DNA of 64,000 bases, taken from NCBI GenBank assembly GCA_041389725.1, contig JAWKRG010000003.1, positions 1,362,573-1,426,572 of the forward strand, read 5' to 3'. This document shows positions 51,521 through 60,860 of this stretch, piece after piece (the first letter of the stretch is position 1; each line of letters begins with the position of its first letter). The notes under the pieces were generated by a model. The model worked only from the letters and a program-made list of their open reading frames with translations, ran no database searches and had not been told where the DNA came from. The position numbers were made by a program, and so were the translations under genes. The DNA is from Polyangiaceae bacterium. GTDB taxonomy: Bacteria; Myxococcota_A; Polyangia; Polyangiales; Polyangiaceae.

Positions 51521-53029
51521 TCACTTCCGGTCGAGCAGGCCACTGGCATTGATGCCGGAGGAGGGCGATGGCGCGTTGGACGGGGGAGGCTTGACGACCC
51601 GCGGTGGCGCGCCAACCGGCGATGCCGCGGTCTCCTGGGGCGCGGCGGACCGGGCCGACTGCGTGGGAGCGACAACCCCGCTGGGCACGGAACTCGCCGC
51701 GGGCAACGCGGCGCCGCGCGGGACCCGCAGCGCGCGAACCACCAAGGCCCCGCGCGCCATGCCACCCCCAGCGAGCGGCGGCACCGGCTGCGGGCGCGAC
51801 CAGAAGAAGACCGCCGCGACAATCGCGACCATCGCTGCCAAGAGCCAACCGAACCGTCGGCGCGACGGGCTCGCGAGCGCCGGCGTGTCTTGCCTGATGC
51901 CTTCGACATCAGCGGCCTGCGCAGGCGGCATCACGCTCGATCGCGAGCTCGCCGCGATGCGCTCCACGCGCTCGATCAACGTGGATTGATCGGCGCGCGC
52001 GAAGGGTGCCAATTCTCGTGCAAGCAGCGCCACACTGGAGAGGCGCTCTTGTCGCTTCTTGCGCAGGCAACGGCCGATCACGGCGAACAGCTCGGGTGGC
52101 ACCTCCGTGAGCGCGGGGGGCTCTTTGGTCAGGATGGCCGCGGTCAAAGCCGCGAGGTTCGGCGCGTCGAAAGCCGCTTTGCCCGAGCAAAGCTCGTAGA
52201 GCACCGCGCCGAGGGACCAGACGTCGGTGCGCGCGTCCACACCGGCGGAGTGCTCCAACTGCTCCGGCGACATGTAGCGCGGCGAGCCCATGATGGTGCC
52301 CGAGTGCGTCAGGCCAGCATCGAGGGTTGCAATGCCGGAATCCTCTGCGGCCTTTGCGATGCCGAAATCGAGCACCTTGAGCAGGGGCTCGCCGTCTGCA
52401 GAGCGCGTGACGAACAAGTTCGCGGGCTTGATGTCGCGATGGACGATGCCGCGGCTGTGCGCGGTGGCCAGGGCTTCGCAAGCTTGAAGCACGTAGTTGA
52501 CGGCCTCCTCCAGCGGGAGCGCTCCCCGCGCACTCAACTCGGCTGCCAGGTCTCGGCCTCGCAGGTGCTCCAGTACGAGGTAGGGCCGCGCCTCGAAGAT
52601 CCCCGCGTCGAGCACACGCACGACGTGCTCGCTGTCCAAGGCTGCGCCAGCGCGCGCTTCGCGCAGAAAGCGTCGAACGCTGTCGTCATCCGCATCGGGT
52701 GTGCGCAGGAGCTTGACCACCACCGAGGTGTTCAGCACCAAGTGCTCTGCGAGAGCCACGACGCCCATGCCCCCCGCGCCGAGCACCTTGTCGATGCGGT
52801 ACTTGTCGGCAATGACGCGTCCCTGGGTCAACTCGCCGCTCGCGGAAGGCAGGGTTTCGTCGCAGCGCACGGACTTCGCCAACTCCGAGACCAACTGCCG
52901 ACACTCGTCGCAGCCCGCGAGATGTGCCTCCAGCTCGGGGCTGCGACGCCCCTCGAGAAACGCCGCGATGCTTGCCTCATCGGGACATTCGCCCGCGGCT
53001 GCCGGTTCTGAGTCCGAAGCGAAGGACAT
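51521..53029 (-). CDS. Ser/Thr protein kinase with N-terminal anti-sigma-like zinc finger
   Basis: This is a 502-aa protein. Residues 15-43 match a zf-HC2 finger (Cys15, then H36-x3-C40-x2-C43), the type found in anti-sigma factors. The kinase domain has GAGGMG (84-89), catalytic Lys106 in VVVKLL, HRDIKPAN (197 onward), DFG (Asp221) and SPE, so it looks active. A single membrane helix (FGWLLAAMVAIVAAVFFW) near 395 precedes an Ala/Pro-rich exterior tail. The gene is divergent from a sigma-factor gene, 32 bases between starts. The finger may hold that sigma factor and release it on phosphorylation (inference). Confidence 0.9.
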   Translation of the reverse strand: MSFASDSEPAAAGECPDEASIAAFLEGRRSPELEAHLAGCDECRQLVSELAKSVRCDETLPSASGELTQGRVIADKYRIDKVLGAGGMGVVALAEHLVLNTSVVVKLLRTPDADDDSVRRFLREARAGAALDSEHVVRVLDAGIFEARPYLVLEHLRGRDLAAELSARGALPLEEAVNYVLQACEALATAHSRGIVHRDIKPANLFVTRSADGEPLLKVLDFGIAKAAEDSGIATLDAGLTHSGTIMGSPRYMSPEQLEHSAGVDARTDVWSLGAVLYELCSGKAAFDAPNLAALTAAILTKEPPALTEVPPELFAVIGRCLRKKRQERLSSVALLARELAPFARADQSTLIERVERIAASSRSSVMPPAQAADVEGIRQDTPALASPSRRRFGWLLAAMVAIVAAVFFWSRPQPVPPLAGGGMARGALVVRALRVPRGAALPAASSVPSGVVAPTQSARSAAPQETAASPVGAPPRVVKPPPSNAPSPSSGINASGLLDRK

Positions 53030-53061
53030 GGCTCAGGCGACGCAGTATGCTGCCCGAGCCG

Positions 53062-53937
53062 ATGGACGAGCAAGCGCTGGGCAACGCCTTTCGAGACGCG
53101 CTGCCCGAGACCGTCGAACTCGGACTCGACCCCGATGAACTCGAACGCAGGCTGGCGGAAGGCCTACACGCGGCGCAAACCCGCTACTCCGAGCTTTCCC
53201 TGGAGACATCGTCCTTTCTGCACTACGTGGCCGAGCGCTATCAGGAACCGAAGCAGCTTGCGCCCACGACGCTCGCCGATCTCTACCTGTGCGCTGCGGC
53301 CGCAGCAGGTGACGAGCGTGCGGTGCAACGCTTCGAACGCGAGCTCATCCCGGAAATCGCTCCTGCGCTGAATCGATTGAGGATGACCCAAGTCGAGCGC
53401 GAGGAGCTACATCAACGATTGGCCGAGGAGCTATTCGTCGCGCGCCCGGATCGTCGCGCCAAGATCGCCGAGTACTCCGGACTCGGTGATCTGCGCGGCT
53501 GGCTGAAGGTCACCGCCATGCGACTGGGACTCAAGGTGCTCCGTGGACGGGAGCACCACGAGGATGCGGACGAGTTGCTCCAGGGGCGCGCGATGGACGG
53601 CGAGGACGCCGAGCTAATGCTGATCAAGGCGCAGTACCGCTCGGCCTTCAAGATCGCTTTCCAGGATGCGCTGGACGCGCTGCCGGCTCGTGACCGTTTG
53701 CTGCTCAAGCAACACCTGCTCGACGGGCTCTCCATCGACGATCTGGCCGGCCTGCATGGCGTGCATCGAGCCACGACCGCGCGCTGGCTGTCCGCGGCGC
53801 GTACGGAACTGCTGGCGTCGACGCGACGAGGCCTGATGCAGGCGGCGGACATCAGCATTCGTGAATGCAACAGCGTGATGAAGCTGGTGCAGAGCCAGCT
53901 CGACGCCACGATTCGCCGCCGCCTGTCCGAAACGTGA
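53062..53937 (+). CDS. Sigma-70 family RNA polymerase sigma factor (myxobacterial type)
   Basis: This is a 291-aa protein from ATG 53062; ATG 53047 in the same frame would add five residues. The region-2-like helical part includes LRGWLKVTAMRLGLKVLRGR. The C-terminal region 4 is DALPARDRLLLKQHLLDGLS, then IDDLAGLHGVHRATTARWLS with a helix-turn-helix. The overall length and N-terminal extension resemble a myxobacterial sigma-70 group usually encoded beside zinc-finger kinases (family recollection, not searched). Its partner is probably the divergent kinase at 51521-53029. Targets could include the exported lipoproteins downstream. Confidence 0.8.
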   Translation: MDEQALGNAFRDALPETVELGLDPDELERRLAEGLHAAQTRYSELSLETSSFLHYVAERYQEPKQLAPTTLADLYLCAAAAAGDERAVQRFERELIPEIAPALNRLRMTQVEREELHQRLAEELFVARPDRRAKIAEYSGLGDLRGWLKVTAMRLGLKVLRGREHHEDADELLQGRAMDGEDAELMLIKAQYRSAFKIAFQDALDALPARDRLLLKQHLLDGLSIDDLAGLHGVHRATTARWLSAARTELLASTRRGLMQAADISIRECNSVMKLVQSQLDATIRRRLSET

Positions 53938-54152
53938 GTTTTCTTGCGACTCGAGCCGGCGTGCTGGCTCCTAGAGAAGACGGTGGGCCTTTGTCCTGAC
54001 CTTCGCTCGGCGAGCACCTGGCGGACTCCGGGCAGAAACCCCGCGATTACGAAGAATTGAACGCCAAAAGCGGCGAGTTTCCCAACTCTCGTCGCGGTCG
54101 CACGCTATCGCCGCCGGGGAGTTCCGCCCTCGCGCCGCTCGGAAAGAAGTCG

Positions 54153-55124
54153 ATGAACGGTTTCAAGCAACTCATGACGTTGACCTTCGGTCTCGCTTCG
54201 CTTCATTGCTCTTCAGGTGCCGGGGGTGGGAATGGCGGAGCTGCGGGGGAAGGTTCCGGGGCTGGCTTCGGCGGGTTTGGCGCCTTTGGCGCGCAAGGGG
54301 GCGCGACGGGCACAGGCGCGGCGATGCCAACGGGCGGTGCACCCTCGGCGGGCGGCGCATTCGGCCTGGGAGGCTCTTCGGGCGGGCCGTCCAGCGGGGG
54401 AGTCGGCAACGCTCCGGGAAGCTGCGACGGCTACTGCGGCGGCCAAACGCCGGACGGCTGTTGGTGCAATGCGCAGTGCGTGGGCTTTGGCGACTGCTGC
54501 AACGACTACCAAGCGCTGTGCGGAGGAAACACGGGAGGCAGCTGGAACACAGCTGGGACGGGCAACGCGGGTGGAACTGGCAACGCGGGCGGTGGCGGTG
54601 GTTTCGATCTCGTCAACTGCGCGGGCCCCGCTTCGACGACCGGAAGCGTGTCTGGCTCGACGCCGAACGCCAAGGTTGGCTACGTCACTCCGGATCCTTC
54701 CGGGAACGTGAAGCTCATCCTGACACCGAAGCTGACGACGACGCAAGGGGACGTGGTGGTCGTGGTCTACTTCTTCGCAGCCCCCGGGCAGCTCTCGTAT
54801 CCCCCCAACGGCAGCGTGGCGTGCGCGATCTTGACCAACCAGGGCTCCAGTTGGGGAGTGGTCGACAAGTCCACGCTGTGCGAGGTCACGCTCTCCACGC
54901 TGGCCTTCGCCTCTCAACCGAACGTGTGTGATGGTGCCTTGGCCGGCGCGTTCAAAGGCGTATTCAGTGGCAATCAGACCTTGGCAGGCACGTTTTCCGT
55001 GCCGCTGAAGCTCGCCGCGTCCCAGGTCAAGCCGCCGTCCTGCCAACCAGCCAACGGCCCGTGTTCCCTCGACTCCCAGTGCTGCTCACAGTCGTGCTCC
55101 AAGTTCATCGGCGTGTGTAACTGA
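54153..55124 (+). CDS. Gly-rich lipoprotein with somatomedin-B-like domain
   Basis: This is a 323-aa protein. GGAAAGAAG lies 3 bases before ATG 54153. The signal peptide has a Cys at LHC. A Gly/Ala-rich stalk of about 75 residues follows, then a compact Cys module CDGYCGGQTPDGCWCNAQC-x3-GDCCNDY that matches somatomedin-B-like spacing, as in the protease at the left edge of the window. A second Gly-rich linker leads to a 150-residue beta-rich domain, and the C-terminus is C-x6-C-x5-CC-x3-C-type (CSLDSQCCSQSC). It is co-transcribed with the Cys-rich lipoprotein at 55159 (34-bp gap). Confidence 0.75.
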   Translation: MNGFKQLMTLTFGLASLHCSSGAGGGNGGAAGEGSGAGFGGFGAFGAQGGATGTGAAMPTGGAPSAGGAFGLGGSSGGPSSGGVGNAPGSCDGYCGGQTPDGCWCNAQCVGFGDCCNDYQALCGGNTGGSWNTAGTGNAGGTGNAGGGGGFDLVNCAGPASTTGSVSGSTPNAKVGYVTPDPSGNVKLILTPKLTTTQGDVVVVVYFFAAPGQLSYPPNGSVACAILTNQGSSWGVVDKSTLCEVTLSTLAFASQPNVCDGALAGAFKGVFSGNQTLAGTFSVPLKLAASQVKPPSCQPANGPCSLDSQCCSQSCSKFIGVCN

Positions 55125-55158
55125 GCCAACATCCAGCAACCGAATAGGAGATCCAACC

Positions 55159-56397
55159 GTGAGTGTGTTCAAACGAAGGGCGATCTGCGCCGCGTGCCTG
55201 CTACTCTGCGCGTGCGGAAATGGCACCGGAACCGGCGGAGGCGCAGGAGCAGAGCTTGGGGCCGACGGCGGTAGCCTTTGGCCCGACGCCGCCACGGCCA
55301 GCGGCGGCGCGGGCGGAGGTGCCGGCAACGCCGCCGGCGGCGCGGCCATTTGCGAGCAGTACCTGGATTGCGCAGCGGACACGAACCCCGCGGGCCTCGC
55401 AGTCATTATCGCCGCCTACGGGAAGACGGGCAGCTGCTGGGCCCAGGGTGACCACGAGCTCTGTGAATCAGCCTGTCATGCTGGCATCGTTGCGCTCCAT
55501 CAGTCGGCGCCCCACTCCGAGGCATGCAATCGCTGCGAGCAGGACTCTGACTGCCCGACGGCACTTCCCGCCTGTGATGCTCAGCGCCGAGCCTGCGTGG
55601 AGTGCAACACAGACTCGAACTGCCACACCTCGTCAGCCCCAGCATGCGACAGTGCCTCCCAGGCGTGCGTTGAGTGCACCACCAACGCTCATTGCACGAA
55701 CCCGGTCAAGCCAGTGTGCGACGGGGAGGCACGCAGCTGCGTTGGCTGTCTGCAGTCGTCGGACTGCAAGAGCCCAGGCCAGGCAGTATGCGATCCCGCG
55801 ACCCACGGCTGCCGCGGCTGCAAGAACGACAGCGAGTGTGGCACGGGCGCGTGCGAGAGCGGTACGTGCGTCGAGTGCACGACCGATGCGCAGTGCTCCA
55901 GCGCAAAGCCTCACTGCAATCCGATGCTGCGCGCATGTGTCGAGTGCGTCGGGGATCAGGAGTGCGGCGCTGGCGTGTGCTTCTTCGGCAGCTGTTGTGG
56001 TCAGAACGCCTGCGCCACCAACGGCCTGGAGTGCGGCCTTACGGCAGATCTTGCCTGCATTTTCGCGCCGATCTCCTGCGGCGCATGCGGTGGGGGGAAG
56101 CTGTGCGTGACGGGACAGTGCCTGCCCTCCCCGACGAACACCTGCAATCCCGCTGCCTGCCCTGAGAAGAAGTGCGGCTACGTCCCGGAAAAGAACAGCT
56201 ATCAATGCGTCAGCAAGTACCCACCCTCATGCGAATCGACCAAGAAGTGCGGCACGGGGTATCGCTGCGCCTCCCACGAGTTCAACGGAACAAAGTACTA
56301 CGACTGCGAGCAGTACTGCGTGACCCAAGCGGATTGCCCAGCAATCAAGCAATGCAAGCCCTTGAACGGCCCGACCAGCTACGGCTCGTGCCAGTGA
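55159..56397 (+). CDS. Cys-repeat lipoprotein
   Basis: This is a 412-aa protein. GTG 55159 has AGGAG 8 bases upstream and begins a lipoprotein signal (lipobox LCAC). The body contains about six repeats of the type CVEC-x-x-D-x-x-C-x-x-x-x-P-x-C (for example CVECTTNAHCTNPVKPVCD), then further Cys clusters, roughly 50 cysteines in all. Such repeats are common in Myxococcota surface proteins; the role may be adhesion or armour but is unproven. It is the second gene of an operon with the somatomedin-B-like lipoprotein. Confidence 0.8.
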   Translation: MSVFKRRAICAACLLLCACGNGTGTGGGAGAELGADGGSLWPDAATASGGAGGGAGNAAGGAAICEQYLDCAADTNPAGLAVIIAAYGKTGSCWAQGDHELCESACHAGIVALHQSAPHSEACNRCEQDSDCPTALPACDAQRRACVECNTDSNCHTSSAPACDSASQACVECTTNAHCTNPVKPVCDGEARSCVGCLQSSDCKSPGQAVCDPATHGCRGCKNDSECGTGACESGTCVECTTDAQCSSAKPHCNPMLRACVECVGDQECGAGVCFFGSCCGQNACATNGLECGLTADLACIFAPISCGACGGGKLCVTGQCLPSPTNTCNPAACPEKKCGYVPEKNSYQCVSKYPPSCESTKKCGTGYRCASHEFNGTKYYDCEQYCVTQADCPAIKQCKPLNGPTSYGSCQ

Positions 56398-56707
56398 GTA
56401 CGAGCCGTCCATTCTGCGCCGGCGTTGGCGCCCGCCGAGTCATGCATTTGACCCGGTTTCTCGACGTGGAGGCGACCCGCGGAGGCTCGCAACTCACGCT
56501 GGGCACCGTGCGAGGCGAGCGCGAGCTGCGAGTCGAACTGGGCGGGGCGGCGGGTGCGGGCGCGCACTGCGGGCTCCCGACGGGAAGCTCTACGTTCTTG
56601 GAGGCACCTGAACGGGCACGCGTGCGTCCGCGCGCCGCACTGGTCGCGGTTGCCGTGGAGGCGCTGGGCGCAAGACTGCCGCGCCCCTCGGTGGCAGTCG
56701 GTACCCT
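56398..56707. other. Intergenic region between convergent genes, no gene recognised
   Basis: This 310-bp gap lies between the Cys-repeat lipoprotein gene and the TPR/PEGA gene. Open frames on both strands exist because of the GC content, but none has a ribosome site, family resemblance or signal peptide. GGCG-TTGG-CGCC-type short hairpins near the left end could help termination. Confidence 0.4.
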
Positions 56708-57628
56708 TCAAAAAGTCCAAGAGGCCGTCACGCGGTCTCCGCGCGCGCGCAGCGAGAGCCTGGCTGAACCCGTCGTGTTCGAGTCGCCACTGACCAAAAG
56801 GTACACCCCGAGCCCAGCGCAGACGGCGGCGCCTCCGATCGCGATGTTGGTCAAGGTGCGGTAGCGCACGCCCTCGTCGCGGATGTCGGCGTCCGTCTCA
56901 TTGCTGGCACCATAGTCGTCCGCGGCCTGCAGAGTCCGCAGTCCGGTATACGTAGCAGCGCCGCTCAACGCAACAGCACCGCCTATCATCACCCAACCCC
57001 AAGTGGCGCGATTGGATCCAGTCTCGACCGACCGCGGCTGAGGATCGCGCTCCCGCGTCGTAGCCTCGCGGCGCGGTGTCGGTCCGACGGTCGGCGCGCT
57101 CTCCTCGAAGGAAAGCTCGCGCACCTCACCAGCCCGAACCACCAGTTGCTCGCTCCGCTTTGCGCCGCCCGGCATCTCGATTGCGATGGTGTATTCACCC
57201 GGCGCCAGGTGTGTGTTGAGCGGTATCGCGGCTCGCGCCATGTGCCCGATACTCACCACGCCCCCGATAGGACTGCGGATCTGCAAATATGCGAGCCGCT
57301 CCTTCAGCACCGTCAGTGCGCGTCTCGCAGTAGCCTCCCGTTCCGCGTCGAGGCCTCCGCGAGACAGAGCACTCTCGTATCCGTTGGCAGCGCGTGCCTC
57401 GTCACCAGCACGCTCCCAAGCCAACGCTGCGTTGAAGCGAAGCTGCGGGTACGGTGCGAGCGCATTCGCCTTCTCGAAGCTCAACGCGGCGGCACGATAA
57501 TCACCTGCAGCGAATTCGGCGCGTGCCCTCTTGTCCGCCTCGGCCGCCTGACTTTCCTGAGTCTGTCCGCGCGCAGGCTGCGCGCACAGCAAGATGAACC
57601 CCAAGAGGGGCGCTAGACGAACCCTCAC
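56708..57628 (-). CDS. Exported TPR/PEGA-like membrane protein (paralogue of 50430-51479)
   Basis: This is a 306-aa protein from GTG 57628 with a signal peptide (RVRLAPLLGFILLCAQPARG). TPR-like helices (AGDYRAAALSFEKANALAPY) precede a PEGA-like strand domain (PLNTHLAPGEYTIAIEMPGG), a polar linker and two membrane segments (WGWVMIGGAVALSGAATYTG; TNIAIGGAAVCAGLGVYLLV). The architecture matches the gene at 50430. The ribosome site is weak. Role unknown; TPR/PEGA proteins often sit in envelope complexes. Confidence 0.75.
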   Translation of the reverse strand: MRVRLAPLLGFILLCAQPARGQTQESQAAEADKRARAEFAAGDYRAAALSFEKANALAPYPQLRFNAALAWERAGDEARAANGYESALSRGGLDAEREATARRALTVLKERLAYLQIRSPIGGVVSIGHMARAAIPLNTHLAPGEYTIAIEMPGGAKRSEQLVVRAGEVRELSFEESAPTVGPTPRREATTRERDPQPRSVETGSNRATWGWVMIGGAVALSGAATYTGLRTLQAADDYGASNETDADIRDEGVRYRTLTNIAIGGAAVCAGLGVYLLVSGDSNTTGSARLSLRARGDRVTASWTF

Positions 57629-57881
57629 ACGTTGACACTACCACTCGCGGCGAGCATCCGCTTCAATTTCCCTCGTACTTGTAGGCGCACGTGGCCACGG
57701 ACGTCAGCCATTGGGCGACTGCATCAGGATCCGAACGGCGAGTACGGTTCGCTCGGGAATCTCAGGCGAGGAATTGCTCTTCGTCCCATGAATCCATTCT
57801 CCCGACTATTGAGGCTACGCGAGTCTCGGGACGATCCTGATGACCTCCAACGCTAGAGTTAGAGGAAGACCCTACCGCCAC

Positions 57882-58601
57882 TCAGCCAGGTTCGAACAGC
57901 AATGGGTAGCGCACGACTACCGGGGACTTGCGCGGCGCGAAAGTGAGTGTCTTGCTCGCGCTGCGAAGGCAGTCGGCGAAACCTGGGTCTTTCAACGTCG
58001 ATTCCTCAAGCCGCACGGCCCCTACCTGCCCATTGGTTTGCACGGTGACCGCGAGCACTAGCCTCCCCGACACCGTCGGGTCTCGTTGCAAGGCTTGCTC
58101 AAAGCAGGCTTGTAGCTTCCGGCGCCCCGCAAGAATGACGTCGTGGAGGATTCTGGCATCAGGGTCCAGATCAGCACCTTTGTCGGTCAGGTTTACCTCA
58201 TCGTAGCCCGAGCCAGAACACCCACAAGTCTCCTCGATACAGGCGTTGAGAACGTTGAACTTGGCCTGCCCGTCCGTGCAATTCGAAGTGCAGCTGCCAA
58301 ACTCGCACTCCTCGCCCCAACAGCTCAGGATTTGCCCACACGCCAAGTCCTGCAGACAGGCCTCCAGCTTCAGACTGCACTTCGAGTTGACGCAAACGTG
58401 GCAGTCCTCCCCTGGATCGGCCCGCGAGCCCAGCGCGGGAGACCGAATGGCGGTTGACGGCTTGAAGGAGGGAGGCTTGCCCGTGCGGGCGGTGGACGAC
58501 GGAGCGCGCTGAGGCGATTCCATCGCACGGCCCTGCCTGCTGCAGGCTGACGCCAGGAACGAGACGACGAGCAAGGTGGAGAATACCCGGTGCAAATCCA
58601 T
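57882..58601 (-). CDS. Lipoprotein with AgmX/PglI-like C-terminal domain
   Basis: This is a 239-aa protein. ATG 58601 has GGAGAG about 10 bases upstream and begins a signal with lipobox ASAC. A central Cys-rich part (CHVCVNSKCSLKLEACLQD, CEFGSCTSNC) is followed by a C-terminal domain, GRLVLAVTVQTNGQVGAVRL then GFADCLRSASKTLTFAP. This is the AgmX/PglI C-terminal (TonB-C-like) fold named after myxobacterial gliding proteins. A link to gliding or envelope protein contacts is possible but not shown. Confidence 0.8.
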   Translation of the reverse strand: MDLHRVFSTLLVVSFLASACSRQGRAMESPQRAPSSTARTGKPPSFKPSTAIRSPALGSRADPGEDCHVCVNSKCSLKLEACLQDLACGQILSCWGEECEFGSCTSNCTDGQAKFNVLNACIEETCGCSGSGYDEVNLTDKGADLDPDARILHDVILAGRRKLQACFEQALQRDPTVSGRLVLAVTVQTNGQVGAVRLEESTLKDPGFADCLRSASKTLTFAPRKSPVVVRYPLLFEPG

Positions 58602-58837
58602 TGGAAGACGCTCTCCTTGGCGCCTATTCCTGCGGCGTCCACGGACGGCGAACGCAGCGCGTTCCGCTATGGTCTCATTAGCATGCAGCGCCAGTCCGAG
58701 AGGGTCCCCATGACGGAATACCGTCGTGCTTGTTCGTGGGATTCTCAGCGCGTGAGGTTTGCAGCACCTCAACGCATTCCGCCATTCTCGGCGTGGACCG
58801 CGCTCGGGACGACCAAGTACGAACTGAGTGAATCCTC

Positions 58838-60073
58838 TCATTTCTTCACCGGAGCTAACTCAAGCAGGAAGAGCTTCTCATGGGCCCACGGGCTCACGTT
58901 GTACTTGTCGTGGTCCAGCTTGGAGAACTTGCCGTCGGTAGCCGTATACGTGATCTTGAGCCCGTCTCGGCTAAGCGTCGCGATGACGGATGACTGGTAG
59001 TTCCACATCATAGCGCCACTGGGCTCCTTGAATGCGCCCGCCGAAGACACTTCGTGAAGCACCTTGCAGCTTCCGTCAGTCCAACACTGGTGGATCCCAA
59101 ACGAGTCCACGTGCGGCTTGTCCAGCAAGTTTCCCTTGAGCTGGGAGCCATAGTAGTCAAGACCGACGTCGTCGGAGATCCACCACAGCTCAGGGACCTT
59201 CCATGATGGGTGGGAACTCTGGCGCTCGGCTCCTGGGTAATGGAACTCGGGCAGATCCCAGAGCACCTCTTTCCCCGGAAGCGACACCACCACGTCGTCA
59301 CCGCCATACACGACACGGTACTGGTGAGTAGGGTCGTCGCCGGAGTGACCGTGACTCAAGTTGGGCCAGCGCGCTGGATCTGGATAGCTGGCATTCGCGT
59401 GGAACGCGCGCACTTTGGCGTGCACGTCGATCTCGTAGCAGCCATCTTTCCAAGTCTCACCGTTTACGTTAACAACCAACTTCCTGTCGGTTGTCCATCC
59501 TTTGATGTACGGCGACAGTGTTGCGCCATTGCCAGGGTCGTAGGACGCCACTGTCTTGGTATCGCCGCTGTCGACATCGTAGCTCACGATCGTTGCCGAA
59601 GGCTGATGGGCGGCATAGACAACGGACTCCTCACCGGGAAACGGACTCCACTCTGCGAGGAAGTGAAATTCCTTGGGGAAAGGGTGGATGGCCGCAAGGT
59701 ACTGGCTGTCCGTCGTCCAGCCTTTTAGCTCATCGATACGCGCCCACACCAGTCGCCCCGCCTCGTAGAACTTGATGCGGTCAACAGTGAGATTCCAGGG
59801 TTCCCGAATCGCGTAGTCGATCTCCGATGTGCTACGACCGTCTGGAGTGAGCTGATGAACCGAAACAACTTCCACCTCTCCAATGGCGGCCGTGGGCGCG
59901 TCAGCGAGATGCGTCGGGGCGTCGTGCCCGCGCATGCCAGCCTCGACACGGTCTCCTGCGTCAGCGCTGGCTTCAAGCGCGTCCGCATCGGGCGGTTGTG
60001 ACCCTGGGGCCGGCGTCCCGTCCCCGCAGGCCGCGACCAGCAAGCACGGCAAGACTACGACTGGGTGGTTCAT
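58838..60073 (-). CDS. Lipoprotein, beta-propeller-like
   Basis: This is a 411-aa protein. ATG 60073 gives lipobox LVAAC. After an Ala/Asp-rich linker the sequence has repeating strand pairs with Trp/Asp patterns (GRLVWARIDELKGWTTDSQY; SYDVDSGDTKTVASYDPGNG; GLKITYTATDGKFSKLD) that suggest a beta-propeller. The family is unknown. It has in front of it a roughly 130-bp upstream module shared with the neighbouring lipoprotein gene at 60436-60849, so the two are probably co-regulated. Confidence 0.7.
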   Translation of the reverse strand: MNHPVVVLPCLLVAACGDGTPAPGSQPPDADALEASADAGDRVEAGMRGHDAPTHLADAPTAAIGEVEVVSVHQLTPDGRSTSEIDYAIREPWNLTVDRIKFYEAGRLVWARIDELKGWTTDSQYLAAIHPFPKEFHFLAEWSPFPGEESVVYAAHQPSATIVSYDVDSGDTKTVASYDPGNGATLSPYIKGWTTDRKLVVNVNGETWKDGCYEIDVHAKVRAFHANASYPDPARWPNLSHGHSGDDPTHQYRVVYGGDDVVVSLPGKEVLWDLPEFHYPGAERQSSHPSWKVPELWWISDDVGLDYYGSQLKGNLLDKPHVDSFGIHQCWTDGSCKVLHEVSSAGAFKEPSGAMMWNYQSSVIATLSRDGLKITYTATDGKFSKLDHDKYNVSPWAHEKLFLLELAPVKK

Positions 60074-60085
60074 GTCTTCACCAGA

Positions 60086-60216
60086 ATGCAAATGATGCGC
60101 CACGGTTGCTGCCTGCCCAACCAGTGTTCCTACCTGGACGACACGGATCAAACGCCGACTCACCGCTGGAGGTTGCCTGTAGGGTGGGCCCTCGGGTGTT
60201 GGCCGCCGCCCACACC
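60086..60216 (-). promoter_or_regulatory. Shared upstream module A (in front of the gene starting at 60073)
   Basis: This stretch shares three conserved blocks with 60861-60994, separated by diverged spacers. The proximal block (minus strand) reads CGTGGCGCATCATTTGC, with GG and GC exactly 10 bases apart, as in sigma-54 -24/-12 promoters. The middle block is GTTTGATCC. The distal block is a 33-bp identity stretch containing a hairpin (GGTGTTGGC / GCCCACACC). A sigma-54 start site would leave a leader of only about 3 bases, so the promoter reading is uncertain even though the conservation is clear. Confidence 0.55.
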
Positions 60217-60435
60217 CTGGTGCCTGCATCGCACGTCCTTGGCGCGCGTTGCGAACCCCGCAGACTACGGGGCGACTTGGGCAATGGAGTTGAGGCGGAG
60301 CAAACCGAAAGGCCGCTACCTGACGGTGAGGGGTCAGACCACTCCGGTCGGAGGTCGCAGGCAGAGTTTCGGTGTCCCCCCAACTCGACAGGGCGGGGCG
60401 CGAGTCCACCTTGTCGGCTCGCCCGCGCGGGCGGA

Positions 60436-60849
60436 CTACTTGCGAATTCCCCGCGCCGTGTAGCTCGCATCGCACCCCTTGGTGCTGCTCGCCATAGTGA
60501 CGCTCACCGTGAACTCCTTGGGCGCAGCGCCACCCAGTGCCGAAACGTAGACCGCGGCGACTCGATCACAGGTCGGGACGCGCGCGCCCTGCGGCTCGCA
60601 GAGAACCAGTATGCCCACGCCAGCGTCGGTCTTGGCCGATTTCTCCTCGTCGGCGAGCATCTCGTCGCCATCGACCACGCACGCGTCGTCGCACCCTTCC
60701 GCCCGGAGAGCGGCTGTCCCCCGTGCGTGGGAACAGCTGTACAGTCGCCAAGCGAACCTGCCAACATCCCCAGCGTCCTTGGCGGTGTCGCAACCCGAGA
60801 TGGACAGCAGGGACGCAAGCAACGCCATCGTGGGGAAGACATTCTTCAT
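60436..60849 (-). CDS. Small lipoprotein
   Basis: This is a 137-aa protein. ATG 60849 gives lipobox SISGC. The mature part contains about eight cysteines (LYSCSHARGTAALRAEGCDD; CEPQGARVPTC) and a beta-rich C-terminus (PKEFTVSVTMASSTKGC). No family was recognised. Its upstream region carries the same module as the gene at 58838-60073. Confidence 0.7.
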   Translation of the reverse strand: MKNVFPTMALLASLLSISGCDTAKDAGDVGRFAWRLYSCSHARGTAALRAEGCDDACVVDGDEMLADEEKSAKTDAGVGILVLCEPQGARVPTCDRVAAVYVSALGGAAPKEFTVSVTMASSTKGCDASYTARGIRK

Positions 60850-60860
60850 ACGAGCCTCGT

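Noticed and set aside
56172..56864. A 230-codon plus-strand frame covering the gap at 56398-56707
   Set aside because: It starts inside the Cys-repeat lipoprotein gene in another frame and ends inside the antisense TPR/PEGA gene, without a ribosome site or known domain.
57882..57910. GGTTCGA-like motif suggesting a tRNA T-arm
   Set aside because: No matching acceptor stem or anticodon arm exists around it, and it lies in the end of the AgmX/PglI-like gene.
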